Part shown: piece by piece, positions 26,037 to 34,687 of the stretch
How positions within the stretch are numbered: the stretch's first letter is position 1
How the letters are laid out: each line of letters begins with the position of its first letter
NCBI RefSeq assembly: GCF_016907955.1
Contig: NZ_JAFBCX010000017.1
Span: 1-64,000 of the forward strand
Origin: Lentzea nigeriaca
GTDB lineage: Bacteria; Actinomycetota; Actinomycetes; Mycobacteriales; Pseudonocardiaceae
Direction of reading: 5' to 3'
Length of the DNA stretch: 64,000 nucleotides
The notes under the pieces: generated by a model
Databases searched by the model: none
What the model saw: the letters and a program-made list of their open reading frames with translations, nothing else
What the model was told of the DNA's origin: nothing
Program-made: the position numbers and the translations under genes

Positions 26037-27008
26037 TCACAGCGCAAAGACCTCGACTCGGCCCTGCCCCAACTTGGCGGCCTCGACGGGGTCGTCGGTC
26101 GGGACGGTGGCCGCGAACAACGTCCTGCCGTTCTCCCCCGCCACCAGACAGCTCAAGGTGTGCTGGCTGGTGACCACGCGGTCGACGACCTGGCCGCCCC
26201 GCGCCACCCGGACGCACTCGCCGCGCAACGCGTTCGCCACCCAGATGGTCTCGCCGTCGACGTGCCACGCGAGGCCGTCCGGGGCGATCGGCGAGGAGGA
26301 GCGTTTCGCGATGGCCGGGTGGTCGAGCAGCGCCGAGATCCTCCTGGTGATCCGGCCGAGCAGACCGGGGTCGTTGACCAGGCGCCACAGCAGCGGCGAG
26401 ACCAGCGAGCCCCAGGGACGCCCGACGCCGAGCCTTCCGTCGGACTGCACAGGGAAGTCGGTGATGCGCAGGCCGAGCGTCTCGGCGGCGACCAGAGTCG
26501 TGCCGTCCGCGGTCAGCAGGAAGCCGTTGGGGAAGAGCAGCGGTTGCGAGAGCCCGAGCAGCTTCCCGTCCGGGGCGAAACACGCGATCGGTGCCGTGGG
26601 AGGGCCGGGCGGCGCGTAGAGCATCGAGTTCGGATGCTCGCGGTCGAACGTGTAGTAGTCGAAGCCGAAGTTCCCCACGTAGGCACGTCCGGCCGAGTCG
26701 ACCAGCATGTCGTTCACCGGGCCTTCGGCGATGTGCCGCAGGTCCGCGTGCTCGACCAGTTCGCCGTCAGGCTCCCGGCGGTAGACGCAGCCACCGTTCA
26801 TCGACACGACGAGCAGACGGCCGTCCGGCAGCCAGCCGAGCCCACCGGCGCCGCCGGGCACCTCGATGACCGTCTCCGGCTCTCCTCGCGTGTCCCAGCG
26901 GTGCACGGTGCCGTGCGCGAGGTCGGAGAACCACAGTGCCTCCTCGTGCCAGCGCAGGGACTCCGGCACACCGAATCCGGTCAAGACGATCTTCGCCGTC
27001 CGCTTCAC
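26037..27008 (-). CDS. SMP-30/gluconolactonase-like protein
   Basis: A 323-residue beta-propeller protein of the SMP-30/gluconolactonase/strictosidine synthase-like group. Metal-site features include the Glu in GVPESLRWHEEALWF, the Asn in AEGPVNDMLVD, and the Asp in SSPIAPDGLAWHV. Such proteins hydrolyse sugar-like lactones. The GTG at 27008 was chosen because of GGAGGAG upstream. It is the first gene of the P450 operon and could open a lactone made by the FAD oxidase; that link is inference from context. Confidence 0.78.
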   Translation of the reverse strand: MKRTAKIVLTGFGVPESLRWHEEALWFSDLAHGTVHRWDTRGEPETVIEVPGGAGGLGWLPDGRLLVVSMNGGCVYRREPDGELVEHADLRHIAEGPVNDMLVDSAGRAYVGNFGFDYYTFDREHPNSMLYAPPGPPTAPIACFAPDGKLLGLSQPLLFPNGFLLTADGTTLVAAETLGLRITDFPVQSDGRLGVGRPWGSLVSPLLWRLVNDPGLLGRITRRISALLDHPAIAKRSSSPIAPDGLAWHVDGETIWVANALRGECVRVARGGQVVDRVVTSQHTLSCLVAGENGRTLFAATVPTDDPVEAAKLGQGRVEVFAL

Positions 27009-27049
27009 ACCGGCTCCTCCCTGGGTTGACGTGCGACGTTGTCCGTGAT

Positions 27050-27081
27050 CCAAAGTTGGTCACTTGTATTGGACGCTTGAC
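27050..27081. promoter_or_regulatory. Candidate TetR operator between the divergent operons
   Basis: The stretch begins CCAAAGTTGGTC and ends TTGGACGCTTGAC. It resembles 30175-30204 in front of the TetR gene, which reads CCAAGTTAGC, then TTGGACGGTTGAC. Shared spacing and bases suggest one regulator binds both. It lies between the SMP-30 gene and the aldehyde dehydrogenase gene. Confidence 0.5.
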
Positions 27082-27140
27082 TTGTACGAGCGACCGTCTC
27101 ATCCTGGGTGGACAGAAGTCAACGCCCGGCAGGAGATTTC

Positions 27141-28673
27141 GTGACCCAGCCTCGAACCCTCGGCACCGCCTCGGCTGCGGGCATCGCCGTGGACAACCCC
27201 GCCACGGGAGAAGTGATCGGCCAGGTCGCCGACAGCACTGCGGAACAGGTCGAGGCGGCGGTCGCGCGGGCCCGGCGAGCGCAGCCGGGCTGGGCACAGC
27301 TGACCCCCCGCGACCGCGCGAAGCTGTTCACCCGCGCCCGCCACTGGCTGCTGGACCACTGTCAGGAGGTCGTGGACTCGATCGTGGCGGAGAACGGCAA
27401 ACCGGCAGAGGACGCGATCGTCGAGGTCGTCTACTGCGTCAGCGCCTTCGCCTACTGGGCCAAGCAGGGACCGCGCCTGCTCGCCACGACGAAGGTGCGG
27501 TCGCTGTCCCCGTTCGTCCTGGGCCGCGGCATGTTCACCCGCCGGGTGCCACGCGGGGTCGTCGGCGTCATCGGGCCGTGGAACAACCCGCTGATCAACT
27601 CGTTCGGCGACGCCATTCCCGCGCTGGCCGCCGGCAACGCGGTCGTGCTGAAGCCCTCCGAGTACACGCCACTGACTGCGCTCCTCATGGTCAGGATGGT
27701 CCGCGAGTGCGGCTGGCCGGAGGACGTCTTCCAGGTCGTCACCGGCGCCGGCACCACCGGCCAGGCCCTGGTGGACACCGCCGACTTCGTCATGTTCACC
27801 GGCTCCACGAAGACCGGTCGCGCGGTCGCGGCACGGGCGGGTGAGCGGCTGATCCCGTGCTCACTGGAGCTCGGCGGCAAGGACGCCCTGATCGTCCTGG
27901 CGGATGCCGACATCGAACGGGCCGTCAACGTCGCACTGCACGGTGCCCTCGTCAACGGCGGTCAGATGTGCACCTCAGTCGAGCGCGTCTACGTCGAGGA
28001 GGCCGTGTACGACGACTTCGTGTCACGGCTCGAGAAGCGGTTCGGCGAACTGACGCAGACGCGACCGGCCGGTCTGGGCAGCACCGACGTGGGCGCCATG
28101 ACCTTCCCGCCGCAACTGTCCACAGTGGCCGAACACGTCGAGGACGCGACCGACCGCGGCGCCCGGGTTCTGGCCGGAGGAAACCCCGGCCCGTGGCCTG
28201 GCCGGTTCTTCGAACCGACGCTGCTGGTCGACGTCGACCACACGATGACGTGCATGCGCGAGGAGACCTTCGGCCCCACGCTGCCCGTGATGAAGGTGGC
28301 GGACGCGGCTGAGGCGGTGCGGCTGACCAATGACAGCCAGTACGGCCTGCAGGCCGCCATCGTCAGTTCGAACACCGCGCGGGCGCGCCGGCTCGCCGAA
28401 CAGCTCGAGGTCGGCTGCGTCACGATCAACGACGTCCAGACCAACTACATGGCGCTGGGCCTGCCCATGGGCGGCTGGAAGGAATCAGGACTCGGCAGCC
28501 GGCACGGCGCCGAAGGAATCCTCAAGTACACCAAGCCCCAGGCCATCTTCGTGAACCGGTTCCCGATGCGCCGCGACCTGAACATGCTCCCGTTCGATCC
28601 GTCGTCCTACCGCTTCCTCCTGCGTCTGGTGAACGCGTTGTACGGCAAGCGATGGCCCTTCGGAAAGAACTAG
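27141..28673 (+). CDS. Aldehyde dehydrogenase
   Basis: A 510-residue NAD(P)+-dependent aldehyde dehydrogenase. The catalytic Cys lies in LVNGGQMCTSVERV and the general-base Glu in CSLELGGKDALIV; the cofactor loop is FTGSTKTGRAVA. The GTG at 27141 follows AGGAG with short spacing; a GTG at 27108 would lack such a site. An extended C-terminus (after residue 470) is somewhat longer than in classic members. It is divergent from the P450 operon and is followed by a class II aldolase-type gene. It probably oxidises an aldehyde from the same pathway. Confidence 0.88.
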   Translation: MTQPRTLGTASAAGIAVDNPATGEVIGQVADSTAEQVEAAVARARRAQPGWAQLTPRDRAKLFTRARHWLLDHCQEVVDSIVAENGKPAEDAIVEVVYCVSAFAYWAKQGPRLLATTKVRSLSPFVLGRGMFTRRVPRGVVGVIGPWNNPLINSFGDAIPALAAGNAVVLKPSEYTPLTALLMVRMVRECGWPEDVFQVVTGAGTTGQALVDTADFVMFTGSTKTGRAVAARAGERLIPCSLELGGKDALIVLADADIERAVNVALHGALVNGGQMCTSVERVYVEEAVYDDFVSRLEKRFGELTQTRPAGLGSTDVGAMTFPPQLSTVAEHVEDATDRGARVLAGGNPGPWPGRFFEPTLLVDVDHTMTCMREETFGPTLPVMKVADAAEAVRLTNDSQYGLQAAIVSSNTARARRLAEQLEVGCVTINDVQTNYMALGLPMGGWKESGLGSRHGAEGILKYTKPQAIFVNRFPMRRDLNMLPFDPSSYRFLLRLVNALYGKRWPFGKN

Positions 28674-28712
28674 GCACCACTCCCCCGCAAGACACACGAG
28701 AGGCAGGCGTTC

Positions 28713-29522
28713 ATGCCCGCGACCCCGACCACCGTCCAGCACGACTCGGTCGGCGCGATGCCAGAAGGCGTCGAGCTGCCGCTACCACCGCAGAACCTGA
28801 GCATCGACGAAGAACGCCAGATCCGCAAACAGGAACTCGCCGCGGCCTTCCGCCTGTTCGCCCGCTTCGGCTTCTCCGAGGGCGTCGCCGGACACATCAC
28901 CGCCCGCGACCCCGAGAACCCCTCAGCCTTCTGGGTCAACCCGTTCGGCATGTCCTTCAGCCAGATCCGGGTCTCCGACCTCATCCTCGTCGACCACGAC
29001 GGCACGTTGCTGGAGGGCAGGCGCCCGGTCAACAACGCCGCCTTCTGCATCCACTCGGAGGTCCACCGCGCCCGTCCCGACGTCGTCGCGGCCGCGCACA
29101 CCCATTCCCTGCACGGCAAGGCGTTCTCCAGCCTGGGCATTCCCCTGGACCCCATCACCCAGGACGCCTGCGCGTTCTACGAGGACCACGGCCTCTACAC
29201 CGACTACCGCGGCGTGGTCAACGACACCGAGGAGGGGCGCCGGATCGGCGTCGCGCTCGCCGACGGCAAGGCCGTCGTACTGCGCAACCACGGACTGCTC
29301 ACCGTCGGAGCCTCCGTAGCCGAGGCCGCCTGGTACTTCATCACCATGGAGCGTTCCTGCCAGGCCCAGCTGCTGGCCATGGCCGCCGGGAAGCCCACGC
29401 TCATCGACCCCGACACGGCGCGGATGGTGCGCGACCAGATCTCCGGCCCGCTGGCGGGCTGGTTCCAGTTCCGCCCGCTGTGGGACCAGATCACGCGCCA
29501 GGAGCCCGACCTGTTCGACTGA
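28713..29522 (+). CDS. Class II aldolase/adducin-family protein
   Basis: A 269-residue protein of the class II aldolase/adducin head family. The zinc-binding His residues are in VVAAAHTHSLHGKAF and VVLRNHGLLTVG; the phosphate/substrate loop is EGVAGHITARDP. Known members split or isomerise sugar phosphates, or act as decarboxylases on related acids. It follows the aldehyde dehydrogenase after 39 bases and converges on the TetR gene with a single base between the stops. Confidence 0.82.
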   Translation: MPATPTTVQHDSVGAMPEGVELPLPPQNLSIDEERQIRKQELAAAFRLFARFGFSEGVAGHITARDPENPSAFWVNPFGMSFSQIRVSDLILVDHDGTLLEGRRPVNNAAFCIHSEVHRARPDVVAAAHTHSLHGKAFSSLGIPLDPITQDACAFYEDHGLYTDYRGVVNDTEEGRRIGVALADGKAVVLRNHGLLTVGASVAEAAWYFITMERSCQAQLLAMAAGKPTLIDPDTARMVRDQISGPLAGWFQFRPLWDQITRQEPDLFD

Positions 29523-29523
29523 T

Positions 29524-30135
29524 TCAGTCCTTTGTGGATGCCTGTGCGGTGCTGAGGGACACGAGGTGCTCGCCGACGAGAGCGAGCACCTCGCGGCTCT
29601 GTTCGCTGTCGTGGTCGGTCAGCCACGTCATCGCGAGCCCGTCCAGCACGGAGTTCAGGTAACGGGCGAGCACCGGAACGGGAACCGTCCACTGTGCACC
29701 GGTCTTCTCGGCGGACTCCCTCAGCAGTTCCTCGTGCACCTCGAGGTAGTGCCGGTACTGCTGACGCGCCAGCTTCTCCATCCCCGCCTGCCGCAGGGCG
29801 TAGTGGGCGAGCTCGTACCCGACCAGATGCATGCCGGGATCCGACTCCACCCCCTCCCAGTAGGCGCGCAGACTCTCGACGACCATCGAACTCAGGTCGG
29901 CCTCGTCGGCGAACGCCCGCCGCGCGGCGGCACCGATGCGGTCGGTGATGCGGGTGATCACCTCGTCCAGCAGATGCTCACGCGAGTCGAAGCAGTAGTG
30001 GAAGACCCCCAGCGTCATGCCCGCCTCGCCGACGACCGCACGCGTCGTGGTCTTGACGACCCCGTCACGCATCATCACCCGGATCGCCGCCTCGATCAGC
30101 TCTTCTCGCCGATCCTTCAACGTCATGCGAGCCAT
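29524..30135 (-). CDS. TetR-family regulator of the P450/aldehyde dehydrogenase region
   Basis: A 203-residue TetR regulator. The helix-turn-helix is TTRAVVGEAGMTLGVFHYCF near residue 40, followed by an all-helical ligand domain. The ATG at 30135 was chosen because GGGAGGTGGGG precedes it; an ATG at 30159 is possible. A motif at 30175 in its promoter resembles the one at 27050 between the divergent catabolic operons, so it probably controls itself and those genes. Confidence 0.82.
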   Translation of the reverse strand: MARMTLKDRREELIEAAIRVMMRDGVVKTTTRAVVGEAGMTLGVFHYCFDSREHLLDEVITRITDRIGAAARRAFADEADLSSMVVESLRAYWEGVESDPGMHLVGYELAHYALRQAGMEKLARQQYRHYLEVHEELLRESAEKTGAQWTVPVPVLARYLNSVLDGLAMTWLTDHDSEQSREVLALVGEHLVSLSTAQASTKD

Positions 30136-30171
30136 GTGGCCGCCCCACCTCCCGATCACCCAGCTCCTGGA

Positions 30172-30705
30172 TCACCAAGTTAGCACGGTGTCTTGGACGG
30201 TTGACCAGAACCGAGACCCCGGTCGCACATGTGGCGGAAGGCGCGAACAGCCGGATGCAGGCGTGCGGCTCAGCCGAACCAGGAGCCGTGAGCTGATGAA
30301 CGAGCTGATCGACGATCCACCGCTCCCCCGACCTGTGCGCGTTCCGCTCGGGGTCGGCACCCTGCGATCCCACCGCCCATGCACAGGATTCGAATACCGA
30401 CCACCATCAACAAGCCGATAGCCGTACGGCGGCCGACCACCCAGGAAACGACCCTGCAACCGCGTCTGAGACCGCATCGCCGCCAGCACCCGCTGCCGTG
30501 CCCTCGCCACCTCACGCCGCGCCTGCGCACCCAGCAACACGATCAACGCCTCATGCACAGGACTACCGAGCTCGACCGGACCACCCGCCTCCGGCAGCCA
30601 CACCGCAACATCGAGCGCATTCAGCTTTGAGACGACCTCACGGAACTGATAACCGTGGAACGCTCGCTCGTACTCGCCCACCAAGGTCGAACACCTGTCC
30701 ACCAC
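30172..30705 (-). pseudogene. Serine recombinase, N-terminal-domain fragment
   Basis: The frame reads VGEYERAFHGYQF, LDVAVWLPEAGGPVE, LLGAQARREVARARQRVLAA and LQGRFLGGRPPYGYRLVDGG, the second half of the resolvase catalytic domain and its linker in large serine recombinases. The catalytic Ser at the extreme N-terminus is missing. Downstream a different frame shows DPERNAHRSGERWIVDQL, so the recombinase domain is shifted and cut. A C-terminal fragment of a similar protein lies at 15789-16049 on the same strand. Confidence 0.65.
30175..30204. promoter_or_regulatory. Candidate TetR operator upstream of the TetR gene
   Basis: The motif starts CCAAGTTAGCAC and ends TTGGACGGTTGAC, with CCAAG and CTTGG as inverted arms. 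It lies 40 bases upstream of the TetR start and resembles the sequence at 27050-27081 in the divergent catabolic promoter. Confidence 0.5.
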
Positions 30706-30715
30706 TCGACCTTGT

Positions 30716-32542
30716 TCACCGGGCGGCCAGCGTGAAGGCGAGCAGCGCGGTCGAGGTGAAGTCGATCGCGACCTCGGCGCTCGCCCACGCGCCGGCGTGG
30801 TCCAGGAACCGCGACCCGTTCCCGTCGAACTCGGCGTAGGGGTTGCCGCCGTCCGCCGGGCAGGCGCGCAGCGTGGGGAACGTGTTCAGCTGTTCGAAGT
30901 GCTTCGCCGCGTTGGGACCGTTGACCACGGCTCCGACCGGGACCTCACCGGTCAGGTTCGCCACCTGGTGCGAAGCGCAGCGCAACGACGTCGTACCGGC
31001 GCCGATGACGAACGAGACACCCCACGGGTTGGCGCCCAGCACCCAGTTGCGTTGCTGGGTAAGGAACTCGTCGTAGGTGGTGTCCCCGGTGAGCTTCTTG
31101 TTGTGCAAGGCACTGATCATCAGGCCGAACGTGTGCGGCACGGAATCGAACTCCACATAGGACACTCCGGCCCGGAACAGGTCCCGGTCAGCGATCGCCG
31201 CCGCGTCACGCAGCGGCCTGCGGATGTCCTCGATGAGCTGCTGACGTTGCGGACCGTCGACCAACCCGGCCAGGTCGGCGTGGGCCATCGTGCTCACGTC
31301 CGAGAGGCCCGCTGAGCCGCGGCTGTCGGACTCCACGTAGCGCGACGCCCACTGCTGCGCCTCGGCGGTCCAGTCCGGTGCACGCGAGTCGCCCAGTGCG
31401 CGGGCGGCGAGCGCGAGCTCCGTCGCGCCGAGCTCCAGGTCGTCCAGCCACGAGCTCTCCGGGTAGTACTGCGGCGGGTAGGCCGTGACGAGTGCGCCGG
31501 GGCTGTGGTCCGCGCGGTCGTAGATCTCCGACGCGACGCGCAGGTGTTCGAGCGCCCTTGCTCGATCCTGTTGCGCGTTCACCTGTGCGGACAAGGCGAA
31601 GGCGGCGGTGACGCGGCCGGCCAGGTTCGGGCTGATCGGTTCGCCCGGTTTGTTTGCAGGGAACACCGGCCGGTGCTTGATGTGGTGGTCGGGCGTGCCG
31701 GGCGGCACGTCCAGCTCGTCGTCGGCTTCCGGCAGCCGCCAGACGTCGTGGTCGGTGCGCACGTCGTCGTTGCCGACACCGATGCCGACCTGCGCGTGCA
31801 GGACGTCGCCGGTCCACATCTTCGCCAGCCAGTCGACGCCGTGACGCGCTTCCGCGGCCAGTTCCGGGGTGCCGGTCCCGTCGCGTTGCGCCAGCAGGAG
31901 CTGGACGGTGGCGTAGGAGGTGGTGTGGGTGAACTTCAGGAAGTCACCGGCGTCGAACCAGCCGCCCTCGACGTCGATCGGCCCGCCCGTGCGGGTCAGC
32001 GCCGGGTCGAGCAGCTTGTAGGCCTCCATGTCGATGCGAGGTGGGTCGTAGACCTGGGCGGCCCGGTCGGCGAGGTGAGAGGCTTTCCGCCGCAACAGGC
32101 TGCCGTCGACGTTCGCGCCATCACGCTGCGATCGGAAGAACCGCACGTTGGCGGCCGCCAGCCCGCCGAACAGGTCGCGGGCGTCGGCCACGCGGAACTC
32201 GGGCGAGGTGCCGGTGACGGTGCCGCTGACCTCGATCCGGTACCGGCCCGGTGCGGTGAGCCCGGACAGGTCCAGCACGCTCACGGCGCGGTACTTGCGG
32301 TTCCACGAGCGCATGGCCGCACCGGCCTTGCCGCTCATCGCCGTCCGCCCCGACTCGTCGACCACGCGGAACTGCGCACCGGTGGTGGACCTCTGCGCCA
32401 TGAGGTAGGCGTGTTTCGTCTCCTCCGCCGCATAGCCGACCTGGTCGACCCGGATCACGACCGATCCGGTGTCGCTGCTCGCCGCGGGTGCGCACGCGCC
32501 GACACCGAGAAGTAACACCAACGCGATCTTGGGAAGTCTCAT
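30716..32542 (-). CDS. Glycoside hydrolase family 9 lipoprotein (cellulase-like)
   Basis: A 608-residue exported enzyme. A signal peptide ends in a lipobox (LLLGVGAC, Cys near residue 17). Next comes an Ig-like CelD_N domain (about 27-115: RVDQVGYAAEETKHAYLM) and a GH9 catalytic domain. The catalytic Asp pair is in GGWFDAGDFLKF and the acid Glu in WASAEVAIDFTST near the C-terminus. It should cleave beta-glucan-type polymers at the cell surface. It follows the sensor kinase by 32 bases, with two direct repeats in between, and is the likely target of the two-component system. Confidence 0.85.
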   Translation of the reverse strand: MRLPKIALVLLLGVGACAPAASSDTGSVVIRVDQVGYAAEETKHAYLMAQRSTTGAQFRVVDESGRTAMSGKAGAAMRSWNRKYRAVSVLDLSGLTAPGRYRIEVSGTVTGTSPEFRVADARDLFGGLAAANVRFFRSQRDGANVDGSLLRRKASHLADRAAQVYDPPRIDMEAYKLLDPALTRTGGPIDVEGGWFDAGDFLKFTHTTSYATVQLLLAQRDGTGTPELAAEARHGVDWLAKMWTGDVLHAQVGIGVGNDDVRTDHDVWRLPEADDELDVPPGTPDHHIKHRPVFPANKPGEPISPNLAGRVTAAFALSAQVNAQQDRARALEHLRVASEIYDRADHSPGALVTAYPPQYYPESSWLDDLELGATELALAARALGDSRAPDWTAEAQQWASRYVESDSRGSAGLSDVSTMAHADLAGLVDGPQRQQLIEDIRRPLRDAAAIADRDLFRAGVSYVEFDSVPHTFGLMISALHNKKLTGDTTYDEFLTQQRNWVLGANPWGVSFVIGAGTTSLRCASHQVANLTGEVPVGAVVNGPNAAKHFEQLNTFPTLRACPADGGNPYAEFDGNGSRFLDHAGAWASAEVAIDFTSTALLAFTLAAR

Positions 32543-32563
32543 GGCCAGAGGGTGGGGCCTCGG

Positions 32564-32584
32564 TCATGAGGAAATCATGAGGAA
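32564..32584. promoter_or_regulatory. Direct repeats, likely response-regulator site
   Basis: TCATGAGGAA occurs at 32564-32573 and again at 32575-32584, an 11-bp period. Direct repeats with this spacing are the usual binding form of OmpR-family regulators. They lie just upstream of the GH9 gene and overlap the sensor kinase stop. Confidence 0.6.
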
Positions 32585-33693
32585 GGCAGCCGGAGCTCGG
32601 CCCGCACACCGCCGCGCTCCCCGTCGGCCAGCACTGCCGAGCCGCCGTGCAGCCCAGCTACCCAGCGCACGATCGCGAGCCCGATCCCGTTCCCCGTCCC
32701 GGAGCGGGACCGGCCGAGCCCAGGTCCACCGTCCACAACGGACACCACGCCGTCGCGCACCGACACCACGACCTCGCCGCCGCCGTGACGCAGCGCGTTG
32801 TCGACGAGGTTACGGACGGCCTGGGCCAGCAGTTCCGGATCACCGTGCACGACAACGGGTTCGGCCATGACCGTGACGCCGCCGGCCTGAAGCTCGTCGA
32901 CGACCTGCTCCACCAGTTGATCGAGCCGCAACGGGGTGCGCTCGATCTCCTGCGTGCCGCCCCTGACCCGTGCGCGGGTGAGCAGGCCCGTGACGAGATG
33001 GCCCAGTCGGTCGACGAGCCGCCGCACCTCGGCCGGGTCGCGGGAGTCCGCCACCAACCGCAGGGTCGCGAGCGGCGTGCGCAGCTCGTGGGCAGCCTCA
33101 GCCAGGAACTGCTCCTGTTCCGCGAGGGTGCGCACCGCCGGCCGCATGCTGAGCTTCGACAACAGGTGTCCGGCCGCCGCGGCGACGAGGACCAGCGCCG
33201 AGCAGCCGATCCACAGCCACCGCACGAGCACCGCGTGCCCCTCGCCGGGAGGCCCCGCGCTGACGAGCACCACCGCCCCGATCCGGCTCTCGTCCCACAC
33301 CGGCGCGGCGGCGACCCGGTCGCCAGGACCGCCGGCCAGCACAACGTCCTCAGTGGACACAACTCGGTCCGTCGTCGCCGGGTCCGCCACCGGTTTGCGG
33401 CCCCGTTCGTAGCGAACTTCCCAGCCGCGTTCGACGCGCGCCACGACCTGGACACCCGCGGCCTCCCGCGTCAGGTAGTCCTCCTCCAGCGGTTCGAGGT
33501 GCAGCGCGCCGTTCTGGAAGTAGACCGCCCTGGACAGCCCGGTCGCCTGCCGGTTGATCTCGGCGTCGGCCGCGTCCTCGCGCGAGCGCTGGTCGATCAC
33601 CCCGGCCAGGATCGCGAGCACCGCGAGGCAGACCGCGGTGGTGAGCGTGAACAACGCGGTCAGCTGCCAGCGCAACCGCCGCAGCCGCCTCAC
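32575..33693 (-). CDS. Sensor histidine kinase
   Basis: A 372-residue kinase with two membrane segments (about residues 10-30, LTALFTLTTAVCLAVLAILA, and 170-190) enclosing an extracellular sensor domain of about 130 residues. The cytoplasmic part has the H-box FLAEAAHELRTPLATLRL, the N-box NLVDNALRHGGG and the G-boxes VDGGPGLG and GIGLAIVRWVAG. There is no obvious HAMP domain. The GTG at 33693 overlaps the response regulator stop (GTGA). Confidence 0.85.
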   Translation of the reverse strand: MRRLRRLRWQLTALFTLTTAVCLAVLAILAGVIDQRSREDAADAEINRQATGLSRAVYFQNGALHLEPLEEDYLTREAAGVQVVARVERGWEVRYERGRKPVADPATTDRVVSTEDVVLAGGPGDRVAAAPVWDESRIGAVVLVSAGPPGEGHAVLVRWLWIGCSALVLVAAAAGHLLSKLSMRPAVRTLAEQEQFLAEAAHELRTPLATLRLVADSRDPAEVRRLVDRLGHLVTGLLTRARVRGGTQEIERTPLRLDQLVEQVVDELQAGGVTVMAEPVVVHGDPELLAQAVRNLVDNALRHGGGEVVVSVRDGVVSVVDGGPGLGRSRSGTGNGIGLAIVRWVAGLHGGSAVLADGERGGVRAELRLPSS

Positions 33694-34355
33694 CCGGCCG
33701 GCCCGAGGACGAACCCGACGCCGCGCGCGGTGCCGATCAGCGGTGGTTCGCCGAGCTTGCGGCGCAACTGGGCCACGACCACGTCGACCACGTTGGACAT
33801 CGGCTCGGCCATCTCGTCCCAGCAGTGCTCGATGAACTCCGACCGCGACACGACGTGCCCGGCCCTGGTCAGCAGCAACTCCAGCACGGCGAACTCCTTG
33901 CTGGTCAAGGACAGCAGCACACCGTCGCGGCGCACGCGCCGCCGCGGCAGGTCCATCTCCACCCCGAGCACCCGCAGCACGGTCTCCCGCGGCGGTTCCG
34001 CCCGCCGGCACAACGCCCCGACCCGCACCACCAACTCCTCCATCGCGAACGGCTTGCCGAGGTAGTCGTCCGCCCCGTCCGCGAACCCGGCGATCCGCTC
34101 CGGCACCGCGTCCAGCGCGGTCAGCACAAGCACCGGCGTCCGCACCTGCCGCGACCGCCACCCGCGCAACAGGCCGAGCCCGTCACCGTCCGGCAGACCC
34201 CGGTCCAGCACCACGCAGTCATAGCTGTAGACCGACTGTTTGAGATCCGCCTCCGCCACATCGGTCGCCCAATCCACGGCGAACCCGCCGGCACGCAGCC
34301 CGGCGACCACCGCCTGCCCCAGCTCGTGATCGTCCTCGACGAGCAGCACCAGCAC
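33690..34355 (-). CDS. OmpR-family response regulator
   Basis: A 221-residue regulator. The receiver domain has Asp8/Asp9, the phosphoacceptor Asp51 (CVVLDRGLPDGDG) and the conserved Lys in YLGKPFAMEELV. The C-terminal winged helix contains LTSKEFAVLELLLTRAGHVV and VVAQLRRKLGEPP. The GTG at 34355 gives the standard family start; the open frame extends further upstream without family resemblance. It is the partner of the adjacent kinase and probably controls the GH9 gene through the 11-bp-spaced repeats at 32564. Confidence 0.85.
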   Translation of the reverse strand: MLVLLVEDDHELGQAVVAGLRAGGFAVDWATDVAEADLKQSVYSYDCVVLDRGLPDGDGLGLLRGWRSRQVRTPVLVLTALDAVPERIAGFADGADDYLGKPFAMEELVVRVGALCRRAEPPRETVLRVLGVEMDLPRRRVRRDGVLLSLTSKEFAVLELLLTRAGHVVSRSEFIEHCWDEMAEPMSNVVDVVVAQLRRKLGEPPLIGTARGVGFVLGPAG

Positions 34356-34555
34356 GAGCCGCGACAGTACACATCGGAACGGGACCGCGCTGAAGCTCCA
34401 AGCCACGACGATGTCGCCTGAGGACGGATTTCGCGCAGACGTGCAGCTTTGCTCCAGCTCAGGTGCTGCACGATCTCGCAACCTAGCTCAAGGCCCACCA
34501 ACAACGCCGTATACGAGTTGGGTGCCGTGGTACCTCGCGGTCACCCATCTTCGTT

Positions 34556-34687
34556 CTACTGCGCTGGGCGGCGGCGAACGCGTCTGGGTCGGTGACCGCA
34601 GACCTTGCATACCCAGACGCCGCCCTCGGGCGCCGGTGCCGTTACGTCCTGGCAGACGCCGCACCATTCGTAGATTCGACTGCTCAT
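34556..34687 (-). CDS. 43-residue zinc-ribbon-like protein
   Basis: A short frame starting MSSRIYEWCGVCQDVTAP and containing two CxxC pairs, C9/C12 and C28/C31 (VWVCKVCGHRPRR), followed by a basic tail. This is the layout of a small zinc ribbon that could bind nucleic acid or a partner protein. The ATG overlaps the stop of the upstream 94-residue frame (ATGA), suggesting coupling. No strong ribosome-binding site is visible. It is too short for certainty, but the metal-ligand pattern is not expected by chance. Confidence 0.5.
   Translation of the reverse strand: MSSRIYEWCGVCQDVTAPAPEGGVWVCKVCGHRPRRVRRRPAQ

Noticed and set aside
27108..27140. Upstream GTG start for the aldehyde dehydrogenase
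   Set aside because: No ribosome-binding site; the GTG at 27141 has AGGAG at a usable distance.
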